NCBI GenBank assembly: GCA_029298735.1 | Contig: JANSLP010000049.1 | Location: 1-64,000 of the forward strand | Source of the DNA: Ophiostoma sp. CBS 140.51 | Lineage: Eukaryota > Ascomycota > Sordariomycetes > Ophiostomatales > Ophiostomataceae | Direction of reading: 5' to 3' | DNA: 64,000 bases | In this document: piece after piece, positions 49,022-60,700 of the stretch | Numbering within the stretch: the stretch's first letter is position 1 | Layout: every line of letters starts with the position of its first letter | The notes under the pieces: model-generated | Told to the model about the DNA's origin: nothing | Seen by the model: only the letters and a program-made list of their open reading frames with translations | The model's database searches: none | Position numbers and translations under genes: made by a program

Positions 49022-50533
49022 GTCACGAAAGCGCGAAAATTGGTGACACGGAAAGGAGGGAAATAGGGGAGAGGGAGGAGGGAAACGGTGGAAGCAAAGG
49101 TGAGGAAACGAGTGACAAGAAGAGAAGAGGAGAAGAAAAGAAGGAAGGACCGAGGCGCGAGGACAAACGAATAAAGGAGACGACAAGAAAGCAGGAAAGT
49201 AGGCGAGATGCCAATAAAGGGAGCAAAAGGACAGTAGACAGAGGACAGCAACAAATTTACTACTGAGCGAAGAAAGGCAGGAAGGAGAGAGAACGAAGAT
49301 CTTGTTGGGCTGTGGGGAAGAACACGACTCTAACGAACGGCACGCAAGGGAGAAGGGCGAAAACCAAGGACTCGAATAGGGGGATAGGGGGGCGATGCTG
49401 CAACGCTACTGTGGGCTGCCAATGGTGGTGCTGAAAAGTGGGAAACGCGACTTTTAGTTGCTGGATGTTTGCTTGCAATGGCAACGAGAGAGAGATTTGG
49501 CTCAGTTGTTGCAAAGATGCGTGGCGTCTTGGTAGTCAACCTGGCAGCCAATCAGAGTGCGCTGAAGGTGCTGGTCTGGCGCCTTTATGCATGTTGTATT
49601 ACTTCGTACTCCGTCCCCTGTAAAGGGAAAGAGTGCTGGTGAGGGAAAGAGCCAGCCTGTCACAGGAACCGCGAGCCGCCACATTGGATCTGGCTTGGAT
49701 CTGGTCAGTATGCCGTCCGTTGAACGTCGTTTTCTACGATGCGTACTCCGTGTCGCGTCTCCTATTTCGAAATGAAAATGCACCACTTGTGTCTGTCTGG
49801 GGAGGTATAAATAACCTACGGAGTAAAATAATGCATATACTATGATGTCCAAATAGATCGGTCAGTAACAAATGGATCGATGCTATAATACGCCGTATGC
49901 TGCAGGCCTTTTGCCCAACCAACTCCACGATATGCCGCGGCAAGGAGAGAGACTACTCGTAGCTGTCTGCAATGCGGCAGTCCATTGAGCGCCCTTTACG
50001 GACCGTGCAGCCTCGTCCGTTATCCTTATTACGAGTATGGACATCTCTACTTTGTAGATCGTCCTGTCTGTTGCGCTTATGCCCTCCGCAGCTTGGCACC
50101 CCAAAGCCCATCGTTGTTTCCTAGTTGGGCAACTTTCGTCGAAACACCCTTTGCAAAGCATAGAGGGCCCTTTCCCTATAAGCGGCCCCGGTTATCCAGG
50201 CGCACTGGTACCGCTTAGAAGGGCACAATGCTGTCCATCTTCGCCCATCGTTCTACACACCACCTAATGAGAAATCACATTTCTTTGTTCTTCTTCTCTT
50301 TCGTGCTCGTCAACCTTTCTCGTATAAAGAACACCATCGCCGCGCAACCCGGCGACAGGCCAGCATGATACCACCTGCACATACGGGCTGTCGTGCAGCA
50401 AGTTCTTTCATTTATTTTGTCTTCTGAGCCTTCCTCGGTACTGAAACCAAGCAGCTTATTTTATTCCTCTTCCTACTTCAGCAAAGTTCCTTTTTGGAAC
50501 CCCCCCTTTGTATCCCGCACAACACGAAACACC
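49022..50533. other. Divergent intergenic region between GDA1 and flavoprotein gene
   Basis: The GA-rich stretch 49050-49240 is the C/T-rich leader of GDA1 on the minus strand. A TACGGAGTA motif is at 49817-49825. The last 250 bases contain the promoter and leader of the flavoprotein gene. No coding region was seen. Confidence 0.6.
50323..50328 (+). promoter_or_regulatory. TATA-like box upstream of flavoprotein gene
   Basis: TATAAA lies about 205 bases before the ATG at 50534 and follows a C/T-rich stretch, a common fungal core promoter layout. Confidence 0.35.
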
Positions 50534-52570
50534 ATGGCAGCTATCCAAGAGCACTCCGTCCAGTGGCACGCCGGCGAGATTGCCATGCACCGGTTGCTCA
50601 ACGGACCTCACTATGCCGAGCCGAACCCCACCTCCGCCGGACTCTCGCAGGCGCACGCAAGTCGCGTTGCCGCGTCTCCTCTCGTTGCTTTCGGTGCCCT
50701 TGACCGCAAAGGCCGCCCCTGGACGACCGTGCTCGGTGGCAGCCCACAGTTTGCACAAGCGGTTGCCCCCAGCGTATTGGGCGTGCGTAGTGTTGTGGAC
50801 CTGGATTATGACCCTGTTGTCGATGCTCTGTTTGGCAGCGACACGAAAAGCTGCAGCACAAAGGGCGACGGGGAGCTCCTGCGGCCTGGACCAGAACACG
50901 GCCCTGTCATGGCTGGCCTCAGCATCAACCTCATGACTCGAGATCGGGTCAAGCTTGCCGGACGGATGCTTGCGGGTGCAGCGTCCACAAGGCCTGACGA
51001 GTCGGCGCAAGGAGACCAGGTGGCACGCGGCCGTACTGGCGAAGTCCAGCTAGCCTTGCTCGTTCAAGAAGCACTCGGCAACTGTCCAAAATACCTGAAC
51101 AAGAAGAGAATCAAGGACCGCGTGCCGCATCCCCGGCTGATCCATGACTCTGACAGGTTCTCTTGGCCGCTTCCCCAGGCTGGCCTTGATCTCATTAGGG
51201 GTGCTGACTTGTTTTTCCTCTCGTCCACCAATGGGAAGACGATGGATACAAACCACCGAGGTGGGCCACCGGGGTTCATTCGAGTGGCTGATGAGGGTAG
51301 CCAGCCGCCATTGGCGACAGGGCAGCAATCTGCTCTGACCCTCATTTATCCCGAGTTTTCAGGCAACAGGCTTTACCAGACACTGGGAAACCTGCAGGTG
51401 AACCCACTTGTTGGTTTGGTTATTCCAGATTTTGAGACTGGCAATGTCGTCTATCTCACTGGCTACACAAAAACCCTTGTTGGCACAGAAGCGAGTTCGT
51501 ACCTACCACATGCCAAACTGGCAGTCCGCATTGTGGTAGATCGGGTTATTTTAGTCGCCGACGGCCTCCCCTTCCGTGGTGAACCTATCGACTTCTCGCC
51601 TTACAACCCTCCTGTTCGGCTGCTCGTAAGCGAAATCCTCTCTTCTTGTGGACAGGACCAGGTGTCGACAGCCTCGAAAGTAAAAGGACCAATCGCCACT
51701 GCGACCTTCTCCGGCCGTCAGGAGCTTTCTCCTTCAGTGGCTCGGTTCTCTTTCACTTTTGAGTCAACTACTGGAGGTGAGGGTTCCCAATTACAGTGGG
51801 AGGCTGGCCAGTACGTCACGCTCGATTTCGGTGCTGAACTCGATATTGGCTGGTCACATATGCGTGACGACGACCCGCAGTCCCTCAACGATGATTTTGT
51901 ACGGACGTTTACAATCTCGAGCCCGCCGCCGTCCGCACAACGTGCCGACTTGAAAGGACAAGAAACGCCGTCGTCTCTCAGCACAATTGAGCTTACCTTG
52001 CGCCGTCATGGGCCTGTCACCAGCTTTTTATGGCGTCATAACGTTCGCGTTCCCCTAGAGATCCCCGTGCTTGCTTTTGGTGGTGACAAGGACTTTCATA
52101 TTTCCCAGCCACAGAATAAGCCAGGGAATACAGTCCCTCAAGAATCCACATTTATTGCTTCTGGTGTAGGCATCACGCCCATGCTGGCGCAGGCACCCGG
52201 GCTCTTGTCGGAACAGGGAAAGGGAGCAGGTGTGCGCCTGCGGGTTTTGTGGAGCTTGCGCTCCTGCGATATTCCAGTGGCCGTTGACAGTTTTGAGCGA
52301 ATTCGCGGCTTGGCGAATTACACGACGATTTTCATAACGAACACTCTTGGGAACGGGGAGTCGAGTGAGGATTTGAAGATGCTGAAAGAGATGGGGGCTT
52401 TTATTGTTGAAGGGCGTAGGATGCAGAAATCCGACATCGTTGAAGCTGGTTCTGGGGACCAAACAACAGGGCGCAGGAAGATTTATGTTTGCACGGGGCC
52501 AAAGATGCTTGCAGAGATACAGGGCTGGCTGCCAGGTGAGAGCATAGCGTGGGAAAGTTTTGGGTTTTAG
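50534..52570 (+). CDS. Flavin oxidoreductase: PNPOx-like split barrel fused to ferredoxin-reductase-like module
   Basis: Single exon, 678 residues from the ATG in ACACCATGGC. Residues about 40-390 form a split-barrel flavin-binding region related to pyridoxamine-phosphate oxidases, with HRGGPPGF (241-248) and a GNLQVNPLVGLVIPD segment. Residues about 420-678 form a ferredoxin-NADP-reductase-like module: the FAD-binding motif RTFTISSPP (457-465), the NAD(P) loop GVGITPM (544-550), VCTGPKM, and the terminal WESFGF. The chain ends at the reductase's usual terminus, so no 2Fe-2S ferredoxin domain follows. It is probably a cytosolic NAD(P)H-dependent flavin reductase or detoxification enzyme; the substrate is unknown. 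The frame is open 47 codons upstream but without a better start. It converges on the next gene, 166 bp away. Confidence 0.82.
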   Translation: MAAIQEHSVQWHAGEIAMHRLLNGPHYAEPNPTSAGLSQAHASRVAASPLVAFGALDRKGRPWTTVLGGSPQFAQAVAPSVLGVRSVVDLDYDPVVDALFGSDTKSCSTKGDGELLRPGPEHGPVMAGLSINLMTRDRVKLAGRMLAGAASTRPDESAQGDQVARGRTGEVQLALLVQEALGNCPKYLNKKRIKDRVPHPRLIHDSDRFSWPLPQAGLDLIRGADLFFLSSTNGKTMDTNHRGGPPGFIRVADEGSQPPLATGQQSALTLIYPEFSGNRLYQTLGNLQVNPLVGLVIPDFETGNVVYLTGYTKTLVGTEASSYLPHAKLAVRIVVDRVILVADGLPFRGEPIDFSPYNPPVRLLVSEILSSCGQDQVSTASKVKGPIATATFSGRQELSPSVARFSFTFESTTGGEGSQLQWEAGQYVTLDFGAELDIGWSHMRDDDPQSLNDDFVRTFTISSPPPSAQRADLKGQETPSSLSTIELTLRRHGPVTSFLWRHNVRVPLEIPVLAFGGDKDFHISQPQNKPGNTVPQESTFIASGVGITPMLAQAPGLLSEQGKGAGVRLRVLWSLRSCDIPVAVDSFERIRGLANYTTIFITNTLGNGESSEDLKMLKEMGAFIVEGRRMQKSDIVEAGSGDQTTGRRKIYVCTGPKMLAEIQGWLPGESIAWESFGF

Positions 52571-52736
52571 GGGTCGGGCAATTGTTGGCGATCTTGCAAG
52601 ATCATTTATTTCACAAGCCTTATTTCAAATCAGAAAGATTTAGTACATCGTAGGTATTACGCGTGCTTTTAAATAAACGTCTGAGCCGAACGACTATCTT
52701 TAACAGTCAACTCACTGGTATCAAGTTTCTCGGATA

Positions 52737-53570
52737 TCATATTGAGGAGTTGTTGCAATTGCTTCCGCCCAAATCAAATCGCGCCAGAAATCGACTCGCC
52801 TCTTCTAGAACACTGACAAGCTCGTTTCCCTCGGTTAGGCTGGATGAAGCTGCCCCGGAAGCATTGGTGACCTCACAAGAAGACATGTCTGCTCTTTGAC
52901 AGTGCTTCTTGTATTGTACAACAGCCTCTCTCCACCTTTCCAGAAATGTTAGAAGTAGGACACGCTCCTCGACATGCAGACGTGTAGTCATGTCCTCAAG
53001 GTCACTTCTGAGCTGCACGACCTCTCCTGCAACAGCCTGGAGATGACGCAGCTCGGCATCTGTCCGAGACTGTTCGTGTCCCAGGAAATGTTTGGTATCT
53101 TGTGTACCTGATGGTCCTCCGACCATAACGGCGGACGCGATCTTGCTCATATAGAAATTGGTGCCCTCAACAGTGTCGCCGCTTGCGGTCAGCCCCTGCT
53201 GAAGTAATAAGTCTTTGGCGCAATTATCAACTCGTTCTTCAAGACGGCGAAGTGGAGTCTCTTTCTTTGCTCGATCATGACGAAGGGTAGCAATATAAAG
53301 GCCAACCTGGCACAGAACCCGGAAAGCCAGGCACAGACCGAAACTGCACTTCGTTCTCCTCAAAGGCTTTGCTGTAGCTGTCGCCGAGGAATCGGTGTTG
53401 TATGAACTGTTGCTACTGTTGCTACTGTTGCTATTTCTGTTGGCCTGACGGTCGCCAACTAGACCACCGCGGGAAAGGTCGGTTGATGCACATTCTATGT
53501 CCTCAAAATATGAATAAATGATGTTGGAATATTCTGGTGGGGTGCCGCAATGTTCGCTAATGGAGCTCAT
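52737..53570 (-). CDS. Hypothetical protein, single exon
   Basis: A minus-strand frame of 277 residues that I do not recognise. It starts MSSISEHCGTPPEYSNIIYS. A Ser/Asn-rich low-complexity run follows at 46-62, then a Cys-containing hydrophobic stretch at 75-96 (CSFGLCLAFRVLCQVGLYIATL). The C-terminal half is rich in heptad-like Leu/Arg/Glu spacing (about 180-222) and is likely helical or coiled-coil. The layout (disordered N-terminus, CSFGLCLAFR core, helical tail) recalls lineage-specific fungal regulators with a conserved Cys/Gly core, but no DNA-binding motif is clear. The coding-like composition and clean start and stop support a real gene. Confidence 0.6.
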   Translation of the reverse strand: MSSISEHCGTPPEYSNIIYSYFEDIECASTDLSRGGLVGDRQANRNSNSSNSSNSSYNTDSSATATAKPLRRTKCSFGLCLAFRVLCQVGLYIATLRHDRAKKETPLRRLEERVDNCAKDLLLQQGLTASGDTVEGTNFYMSKIASAVMVGGPSGTQDTKHFLGHEQSRTDAELRHLQAVAGEVVQLRSDLEDMTTRLHVEERVLLLTFLERWREAVVQYKKHCQRADMSSCEVTNASGAASSSLTEGNELVSVLEEASRFLARFDLGGSNCNNSSI

Positions 53571-54664
53571 TGTGATGAAAGTTCAATAATATGAAGTAAG
53601 AGAGTCTAGCACAGAGAGGGGGCAGGGCAATGTACCGGTGCATAACTATGCATCCTACTACTGTCTTAATAGCCTCGAAGAGCTTTACTGGAAATGTAAA
53701 TGGAGGGGGGCAGGGGGCATGTGTATCACTGCGTATGGCGATTGCTTCTAAAGTCTACCTATCTTTAGCAAGAGACCGACTGTTGTGTGATGAAGCAGTC
53801 GCGTAGCTCTGTGTGATGCTTGTTACTGTCCGCATGAGACAGTCTTAATAAATAGCAGAGGCATGCGGTGTTATAAATATACTCCGTAGAGAGATGGAAA
53901 CAGGTTGTTTGGTGATGTGGTGATAATTTATTTATCTTTGTCAATGAGGACCACAGTAAATACGCCGCCCGTGATGTCGTGTCTATCTACTAAATCAAAA
54001 ATCGCTAAATGGTGCAATGCTACATACATTAGAATTCCATAATTTCATCAACATACCAGGAACAAAATCAATAATCAAAACAAAAGGGCAAAGTCGCCAG
54101 CTTGCGCAACAAAAAAACCAAGACCAAATATAGGAAGCGAAAATACCTTGATGCCACCGAAAGACAACGCCATTATCCCATCTTAAGAGATGTGAGAGAA
54201 GAGTGATGGGGAGAAAACAACAGAACACACAAAAGTGTGTCAAATGCATGAGAGTGGAAATGTAGAATGCGTGAAAAGAAAAAAGAAGAAAACCACGAAA
54301 CCGACGTAAATATGCTCGAGGACAGATAACACGTATGTCACGGGGCGCCGTCAAAGATGGGGTCTGCAGCGACCTTCCAGCTTGAGCTGGGCCTTTCTTC
54401 TCAAAGAAAGAAGGTTTTTTGAATGCACGCCGACCCGGTTCATGTCGTTTTCAACAGATTACTTTTCTGTTGGGATCTTGGGCCGAAGGAGGAGACGACA
54501 GGTGTGCGGCTGCGGATGGATGTCATCAAAAGCGGAGTGCAAGGCCCGGGCTGTACACCTCTGGAAGAATGACAGAGAAATGTGTCGCGACGTGCTGCCC
54601 GTGGATATTCCTGTGAGCCTGCCGAGCCACGGTCGCGGGAGTGGCTCCGGAGATCAGATCCGTA
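53571..54664. other. Intergenic region, no gene seen
   Basis: Promoter of the 52737-53570 gene and 3' region of the small membrane-protein gene. TACTCCGTA occurs at 53880-53888. An A-rich stretch at 54050-54310 may be 3' UTR. Open frames here lack family resemblance. Confidence 0.55.
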
Positions 54665-54811
54665 TCATGAGTCAGTGCTGCCCGTGCTGCTACTCGTGAT
54701 GCTGACGCTGCGACGGGCAATAACCACAAGGCGGTAGATTCCGAATGCAATAGCTGCGAGAAACACAAAGAGAAGGATGATGATAAGGGCGATCACGTCG
54801 TTTTCCTTCAT
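54665..54811 (-). CDS. Small single-pass membrane protein (48 residues), putative
   Basis: The frame begins MKENDVIALIIILLFVFLAA, giving a transmembrane helix at about 6-28, then a basic stop-transfer segment (YRLVVIARR) and a Ser/Thr-rich tail. Upstream, a good 5'-UTR intron can be drawn on the minus strand, from 55003 to 54897 (donor GTGAGT, branch TACTAAT, acceptor CCTCAG). After splicing, the first ATG of the downstream exon is this one. That arrangement is the main reason to think it is a gene. The frame extends upstream to 54916, but that part is intronic in this model. Function is unknown. The likely topology is a short N-terminus out and a basic tail in the cytosol. Confidence 0.55.
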   Translation of the reverse strand: MKENDVIALIIILLFVFLAAIAFGIYRLVVIARRSVSITSSSTGSTDS

Positions 54812-56434
54812 AGCGGCGGTGGACAGGGGGTTAACGTTAACCCGAGCAGTGCGTGGCGTCGACAATAGATCAGGAATGCGGCAAAGACTCGACGATCTGA
54901 GGAAAATGACTGCCAATTATTAGTATCAAAGTGCGTCGATGTCTCTAATTTATCTGATGTCTCTGGACTGGAATGCGGCAAGAAAAAAACGGTCGGGACT
55001 CACGTCTAAAGTTAGCTTTCGAGGAATTCCCACGTTGTCGGTTTCAACCCTTTAGAATCTGAGACTGAAATGGCTTTCGAAGATGATTCTTTTGGTGATT
55101 CGCAAGAGATATCGAGATTGATGGCGTGACGATATACGGAGTAGTCCAAAACTGGCCAAAAATGTATATTCCAGAAGCAGAAGATGGTAAAGGAGAGCGA
55201 CTTATTGTTGAGTTAGGTTTTTTGGTGAGAAAATCGTAAATAGAGAGACTATGAGAGGGAGAAGGAGAGAAAATCAAAGGAATGCCAACAAAACGAAACG
55301 GGTGCACAACGGCCTCAAATATGCAGTGTTGCTGGTTGCCCCGCCACCCGCTTTTGGCGAAAGTCAATAAATGGCAAGGCTGGGAGAAAAAGTGGCGAGG
55401 GTCTGGTGGAAACCATTTGTGCCCCTGTCGCGTCGCGCCAATAGGCTGTTAGGAAAGCTGCAGCGGGACCCAACTTCGACTGTAATTCAAGCACCGCGGT
55501 CGCTTATCCCCTAATTTCCAGCCCCATTGATGGTGTAATACTGACTCTGAGTAGGTTTGCAGGGCAAGGCCGAGTGCTCCGTAAAAGTGCTGTACTTGTA
55601 CAAACGAAGTAATAACCTGGTGGCGATACGAATACAGAAAGAGCACTCCATATTACGACGTATCATAATATGGACGATTGCGACGTATTACTCCGTCCGG
55701 AGCGTTGGCAAGAGCTTCCCCTGTTACTAGCGTGAGATGCAGTTGCCCCAGCTGGGCAACAACCACCCAGCCACCTGACAACAGGAAGGACCAGGGCCGT
55801 GCATCGCGATTCGTGCTAAAAGCTTGATTTTCGTTTCCCTTCCTTTTTGCTCTACTTCGTAGGCCCTGCCTCCTACTATGTGTCGCATGTTCGTACGAAT
55901 ACCCGCGCGTCATGTGGACTCTCGCCGAGTCTTTTCTCGAAATATGTACAGAATCGGAACAAAGTTGGTCACGTCGTAGATACAATGTTCTTTTTGTTTT
56001 GTTTTAGCATATGATCTGAGCGCATAGTACGACATACATACGACAAACTTTTTTACTCAGCATAGCCGCAACCACAGTACGGCGTAATACGTCGTATGTT
56101 GTAAGGACCTCGTCATAATATTAGCAATTCAATTATTCCTCGACTTCTTACGGACGGTGTCGAACACAAACTGCTCCAGTACCCTTCCCCATAAGCACCG
56201 CATATCGTACATTATCAAAAGACTCGGCACACAGCCAACAAAGCCTACAAATACAGCAACGCCGCGATGGCTGCACAGACCTGTAAATTCAAAAGTGCGG
56301 TGGACAAAAAACAAGGCAAGGTAAGGCAAAGAGTTATATCCTGTTCTCTTGTCGGCACCACAGTAAACGCCCCCCAAGTCACGCCACACGACCAGTATAG
56401 TATGACTGTGGGATTTCCCGACCCCATCGTCCAT
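54812..56434. other. Leader of small gene plus intergenic region
   Basis: 54812-54896 and sequence above 55004 form the putative spliced leader of the small membrane-protein gene. Intergenic motif copies lie at 55135, 55654 and 56088. No other gene was seen; the frame crossing 56245-56434 continues from HP1 through its last intron and is not coding. Confidence 0.5.
54828..54843. repeat. 16-bp perfect palindrome in 5' leader
   Basis: GGGTTAACGTTAACCC is its own reverse complement. In the transcript it could fold as a 6-bp stem with an ACGU loop about 16 nt before the small gene's ATG. Confidence 0.85.
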
Positions 56435-57771
56435 TTATTCCGTCGGCGACTTAAAGCTGATGCGCGACTCATAGAAACGTAGGATCTGGGGAGAAGAAAA
56501 AAGAAAAAGAGAAAAGAAACTGTTAGCTGGGCGGTCAGCGCCTGCGGGGATTGTTTGCCATGGGCCTTCCTTACTCTCTGCGGGCATCTCAAGTATGCCT
56601 GCTGCGCTGCGTGCTGCGATTTGCTGCCGTTCCGCCATGTCAAGAACACACGCAGTTCGCCATCGTCTCCCCGGAACATCTCCACGTCCACAACCTCCTC
56701 CTCCCAGCTACCTGCTGGCGGCTTGAACACCTTTTGCACTTCTGCCGGTGATTCGCGATCTACTGGGTGGTCTTCGCTCTTCCGTGATCGTTTCGTTGCT
56801 GTCGTCGGGCTTACGCTGGCGGGCTGCCGGCCGCGCTTTTTGCCCTTGGTCGGCTTTTCAAACAGTTTTGGCCGGCCGCCGATCTTGGAAATGTATTCAC
56901 TCAGAATTTCTGATGCATTTTCCCTGTTTGCGGGGCGTACACAGTCGTGTTAGTCACAAGGCCGGGCCCTGTCTTGTCTAATTGTGATAGATACGTACTT
57001 AAGGTTATCTTCGGGTTCCCACGTATGATCACTAGGGTTGTCGTAGCCCTTCCAGACGACGCGAAACCGGGGCTTTTCGTTCTCCTGTACGCAGGCAAGT
57101 TAGTCATAAGCTCTATTTCCAGACTCAATTTTGCAATAAAAAACGGCGGTCTTTGTAGTTCGCTTTCCCTATAGTATGGGCATTTGCGCAACACTTACAT
57201 CCAATATATGGTCGATGATCTTTTGAACCTCGTATCTGCAGCGAAAGGTCGCAATGTCAGTAGCTGCGCGCAAGTCGTCGAGGTAGGTCCAGGGGGGAAA
57301 GGTGGTGGCAGCCATCAATGTAGACCGCCACGGGGTAGACGTACTCGTCTCCTTCTTCCTCATCGTCGTCGTCATCGTCGTCATCGTCCCCATTGTCCTG
57401 GTCCTTGACCTCTTCTTCCTTCTTCTTGTTCGCGGATGAGGATGCGCCGTTGGTTCGTGTACCGCTTTTGGCGCGACCGTTGTCTCGTTTTTTCGCGTTG
57501 TCGGACGAGTCGTTACTGTCCTCGTCCTCGTTATCGGCGGTATCAACATATGAGCCGACCTTTCTCCCACGCTTAGACGGAGGCGGCGTGGTGACGGCGC
57601 CGACGCCGCTCGCGTCAGACATCTCGTCGTCGCTCAGAGCTGTGCAGAATATGTCAGACAGGGGTTGATCCATAGAGAGCAGAGCGGAACATTGCAGGCT
57701 ACGCAAGGATCGGGTAGATAATGGAGAAACAGAACGAGGAGAAGTCTCTGCGCAAGCATACCTGGAGGCAT
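56435..57771 (-). CDS. HP1: Heterochromatin protein 1 (chromodomain plus chromoshadow domain)
   Basis: Six minus-strand exons: 57771-57762, 57639-57345, 57235-57199, 57084-56999, 56923-56575, 56485-56435; 275 residues. The first coding exon is 10 bases, and splicing yields MPPALSDDEMSDASG. An acidic, disordered N-terminus ends in an Asp/Glu run just before the chromodomain (about 100-155). The aromatic cage for methyl-lysine is Y103, W125 and Y128, with the spacing of canonical HP1, followed by DHTWEPEDNL. A basic hinge (KGKKRGRQ, KRSRK) leads to a chromoshadow domain at about 213-270 (SWEEEVVDVEMFRGDDGEL ... AYLRCPQRILRFYESRI), the dimerisation module. The protein reads H3K9 methylation and supports heterochromatin and DNA methylation in filamentous fungi. 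Each junction preserves phase and rebuilds a conserved motif. Confidence 0.95.
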
Positions 57772-60700
57772 CTTCGCGGTCGCGAAACGGGGATTGCACA
57801 ATGTGAGCTGGTTGTGAGTTAAACACCTGGGATTGGCCACCCAGGGCGGTGATGCCGACTTGATTGACCCGTTGTGGAAGCGATGCACCGTATCAGGGTG
57901 AGCTGGCTGGCGATTTGGCGGCGCAACGGAGGCCGGCGCTGTGATGCGGATTCGTGTCGCGCTTTAGAGCTGTCTCGTCTTCTCGACCTGGCCAAAATAC
58001 GGGTGGAGCGCGTCTCGCACCACAAAGTGGGAGTGGGGACCTATTATAGTCACGTGCAATGTCACTTGTGCCTGTGCAGTACGATGCTCTTGATGGAAAT
58101 TCAAAGCCCAACCGTTGTGCTTTCCTTTCGGCGATTCAAGGTAAATAAATACCACGCCTTCTCCATAACGACAATATCATCGCCATACAACCCCTCTCTC
58201 CCCCGGACTTTTGTAGACCTTCGCGCGATACAGTCTGCATGACCTGTTGTCGTTTTCATCGTTTGCTCGAGCGCTACTTTATTTTTACGTACCACTTTTA
58301 GGGGCTGAATAGAAGGAAAGGAAACGAGGAAGAAGACGTAAAAGAAAGAGAACTTCTTTGAAGGATAAGAAAATAAGTTGGGGGGGATATCAAACGGAGA
58401 AGAGACGAGAAGATGGGAAAACGGGCTGTCGGTATGTCAGAGAAACGTTAGGATGGCAAACCGAAAAGAAAGAGACCCGGCGGATAGTAAGACATGAGGC
58501 TAACTTGTGACTGCCTGCAAGGGCGATTATCATCACGTCGAAATGATGTTTTATGTTTATTAGATGCATCGCCAGAGCTAAGGTACATGTCTCACCAACT
58601 TTTCTTGTACTTTTTGTTCTCATTTCCATCCACCGCGACCATATGTCGGGTCCACAGCGTGTGTACTTGTTCTGTGTTAGCCATTCTATCTGCTCAAGTC
58701 CCGTACGGCGGCACAAGGCTGATCGTACTCTTGCGTGTGCGGGATCGTAATCGTAACAGGGACCAGATGAGATAAAATAACGGTTGGAAACTGAGCAGAG
58801 GAGGGGGGCATAAAGAAGATGGCAGAGGGAAGGAAGGGAAACGTCGTCGTAAAGATGTGCGTCAAAAAGAAGAAAAAAATACAGTCGGCAAAATAATATG
58901 AGGTTGGGTGACGCGGAACGGAAGAAAAGAGGCATCTCCTTAAAATGAAATAAAAACTGAAAAGACAAAAAAAAACAAGACGCTCGGTGAGTGGTTCAAA
59001 CAAGAGAAGGGCGAGCGAGCTGACTGAGCAGCCTTGGATCACCAGGCAAAAGGCCATGGCCGAAGAAAATGGAGGAAAGAAACGGCCCAGTGACAAAATA
59101 TCACAGGTACGACTTATTTGCACACTGCAATAAGCATGTTTCTTTCCTTTGAATGAGAGGAATGAAAACTGGCAAAGTAAGGGAAGCGAACAAAATTAAC
59201 GACAACGACGGTTGCATATCGGGAAAGAAAGGCGTCAGTTAACCGTGGTAGTCGACGACGGTGCTTTTTTTTTTCCCTCGAAAACGAGCTGTGCCAGTTG
59301 TCAGGTTTATCAAACGGTAGCTATCATACAGCACAGTGAGGGATATTTCCAGGACGAAATAAATGCCCAACAAAACTAATTACATATATTGGACAAGTCC
59401 AGAGTCCAATGCAGTGCCAGAACTAGAAGAAAATTACATGTACAAAGAGAGACGGTGATTGGGTATATAAGATACTCCGTACGTGTACTCCGTACGTCGT
59501 GGACATCCAAACATCAAAGGACGACATATCGTAATTAAGTCGCAGTGCATAATCAAAATGTTCATACGGCGTTGACCGAGGACACGGGCAGCACGAATTC
59601 CATTCCCTGCTGAGAAAGGGTTAGAAAGGGGTCAAGTGCACTCAAAAATAGGACAACCTGCAGATGCACCACGCATGCATATTCCACATACCCATTATTA
59701 GCCATTGGTAAGATATTAAATGTGAGAAATATTAATTGCGTTAGACGCCTTTTTTACTGTGGAAGAATACATGTACATGCACGCGAATCTTAAAAAGATG
59801 TCAACTGCCTGCATGCTGGTGGAGGCCAAGCCGCTAAGAATTTAAGATTAAGGCTCCAAAAGCTCCTGCAGGTGGAAGGGGTCGAACAGCGCACCGAGGC
59901 GTTTGCCTGCATGATGGAGTTGAGGATATTGCAAAAAAAACACACAAAAAAGTTGCTGTTCAGATTAGTAGACACGAGATGACACTCGCGTGGTTTTTAA
60001 TAGTTTAGCACACCATGTACGGAGCAGTATCTTGTGCGACTGCAATATAGCTCGAATGCACAGGTCGAGGAAATCTCTCTTCGCCATATGCTTTGCTCGT
60101 CTCTATCTTGACCAGGGGCGGGTACGCCGAACCGGCCTGTCCAACAGACTTGTGACATTGTGGCAAAATGCTTCCGTGAGTTTGTCGCCCTCCATGTTTT
60201 AAAAGAATCAAATGAGAAGGAAAGAAACGAGAAAAGAAGCAGCCGTCGTGTGAGTCAATATGTTCCTGCAAGGAGAACGTTAAAGGGGGAAGTGATTTAT
60301 GGGCATGCCATACTTGTATCATATGCACTGGTCAGACAGAGAGCAGAGGGAGAGACAGCGCCTACTTTCACCATTCATACTCACATCTTGTGCACTCATT
60401 TTTTTATTCCAGTCAAAGGGCTCCTATTTAATAGAAGCCAGACAGACGGGCAGATATAGACCTAGAGTGGCAATTGTCGATATAATTCTGTGTCTTAGAT
60501 CTCCGGCTGTTCACCACATCTGGTACTCTCGCAACTTTGTATGCATATGGTTGGATCGTCCCAGCTGCTCCCATTTTTAACAGACACTAACAGTGTCACT
60601 CAGCCCATGCCAGCCAGCTCGACGTGATGATTAGTCTTTTTTGGGATGTTTTTTTCTGTCTGATTTTCAGTGTCTCCATCCCAACGTCACTGACCGTCGG

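Noticed and set aside
54828..54843. Possible interstitial telomere (GGGTTA next to TAACCC)
   Set aside because: Only one half-unit on each side; no TTAGGG array, so a chance palindrome is more likely.
56245..56574. Read-through of HP1 past its last donor
   Set aside because: It loses the end of the chromoshadow domain; splicing 56575 to 56485 restores the normal C-terminus.
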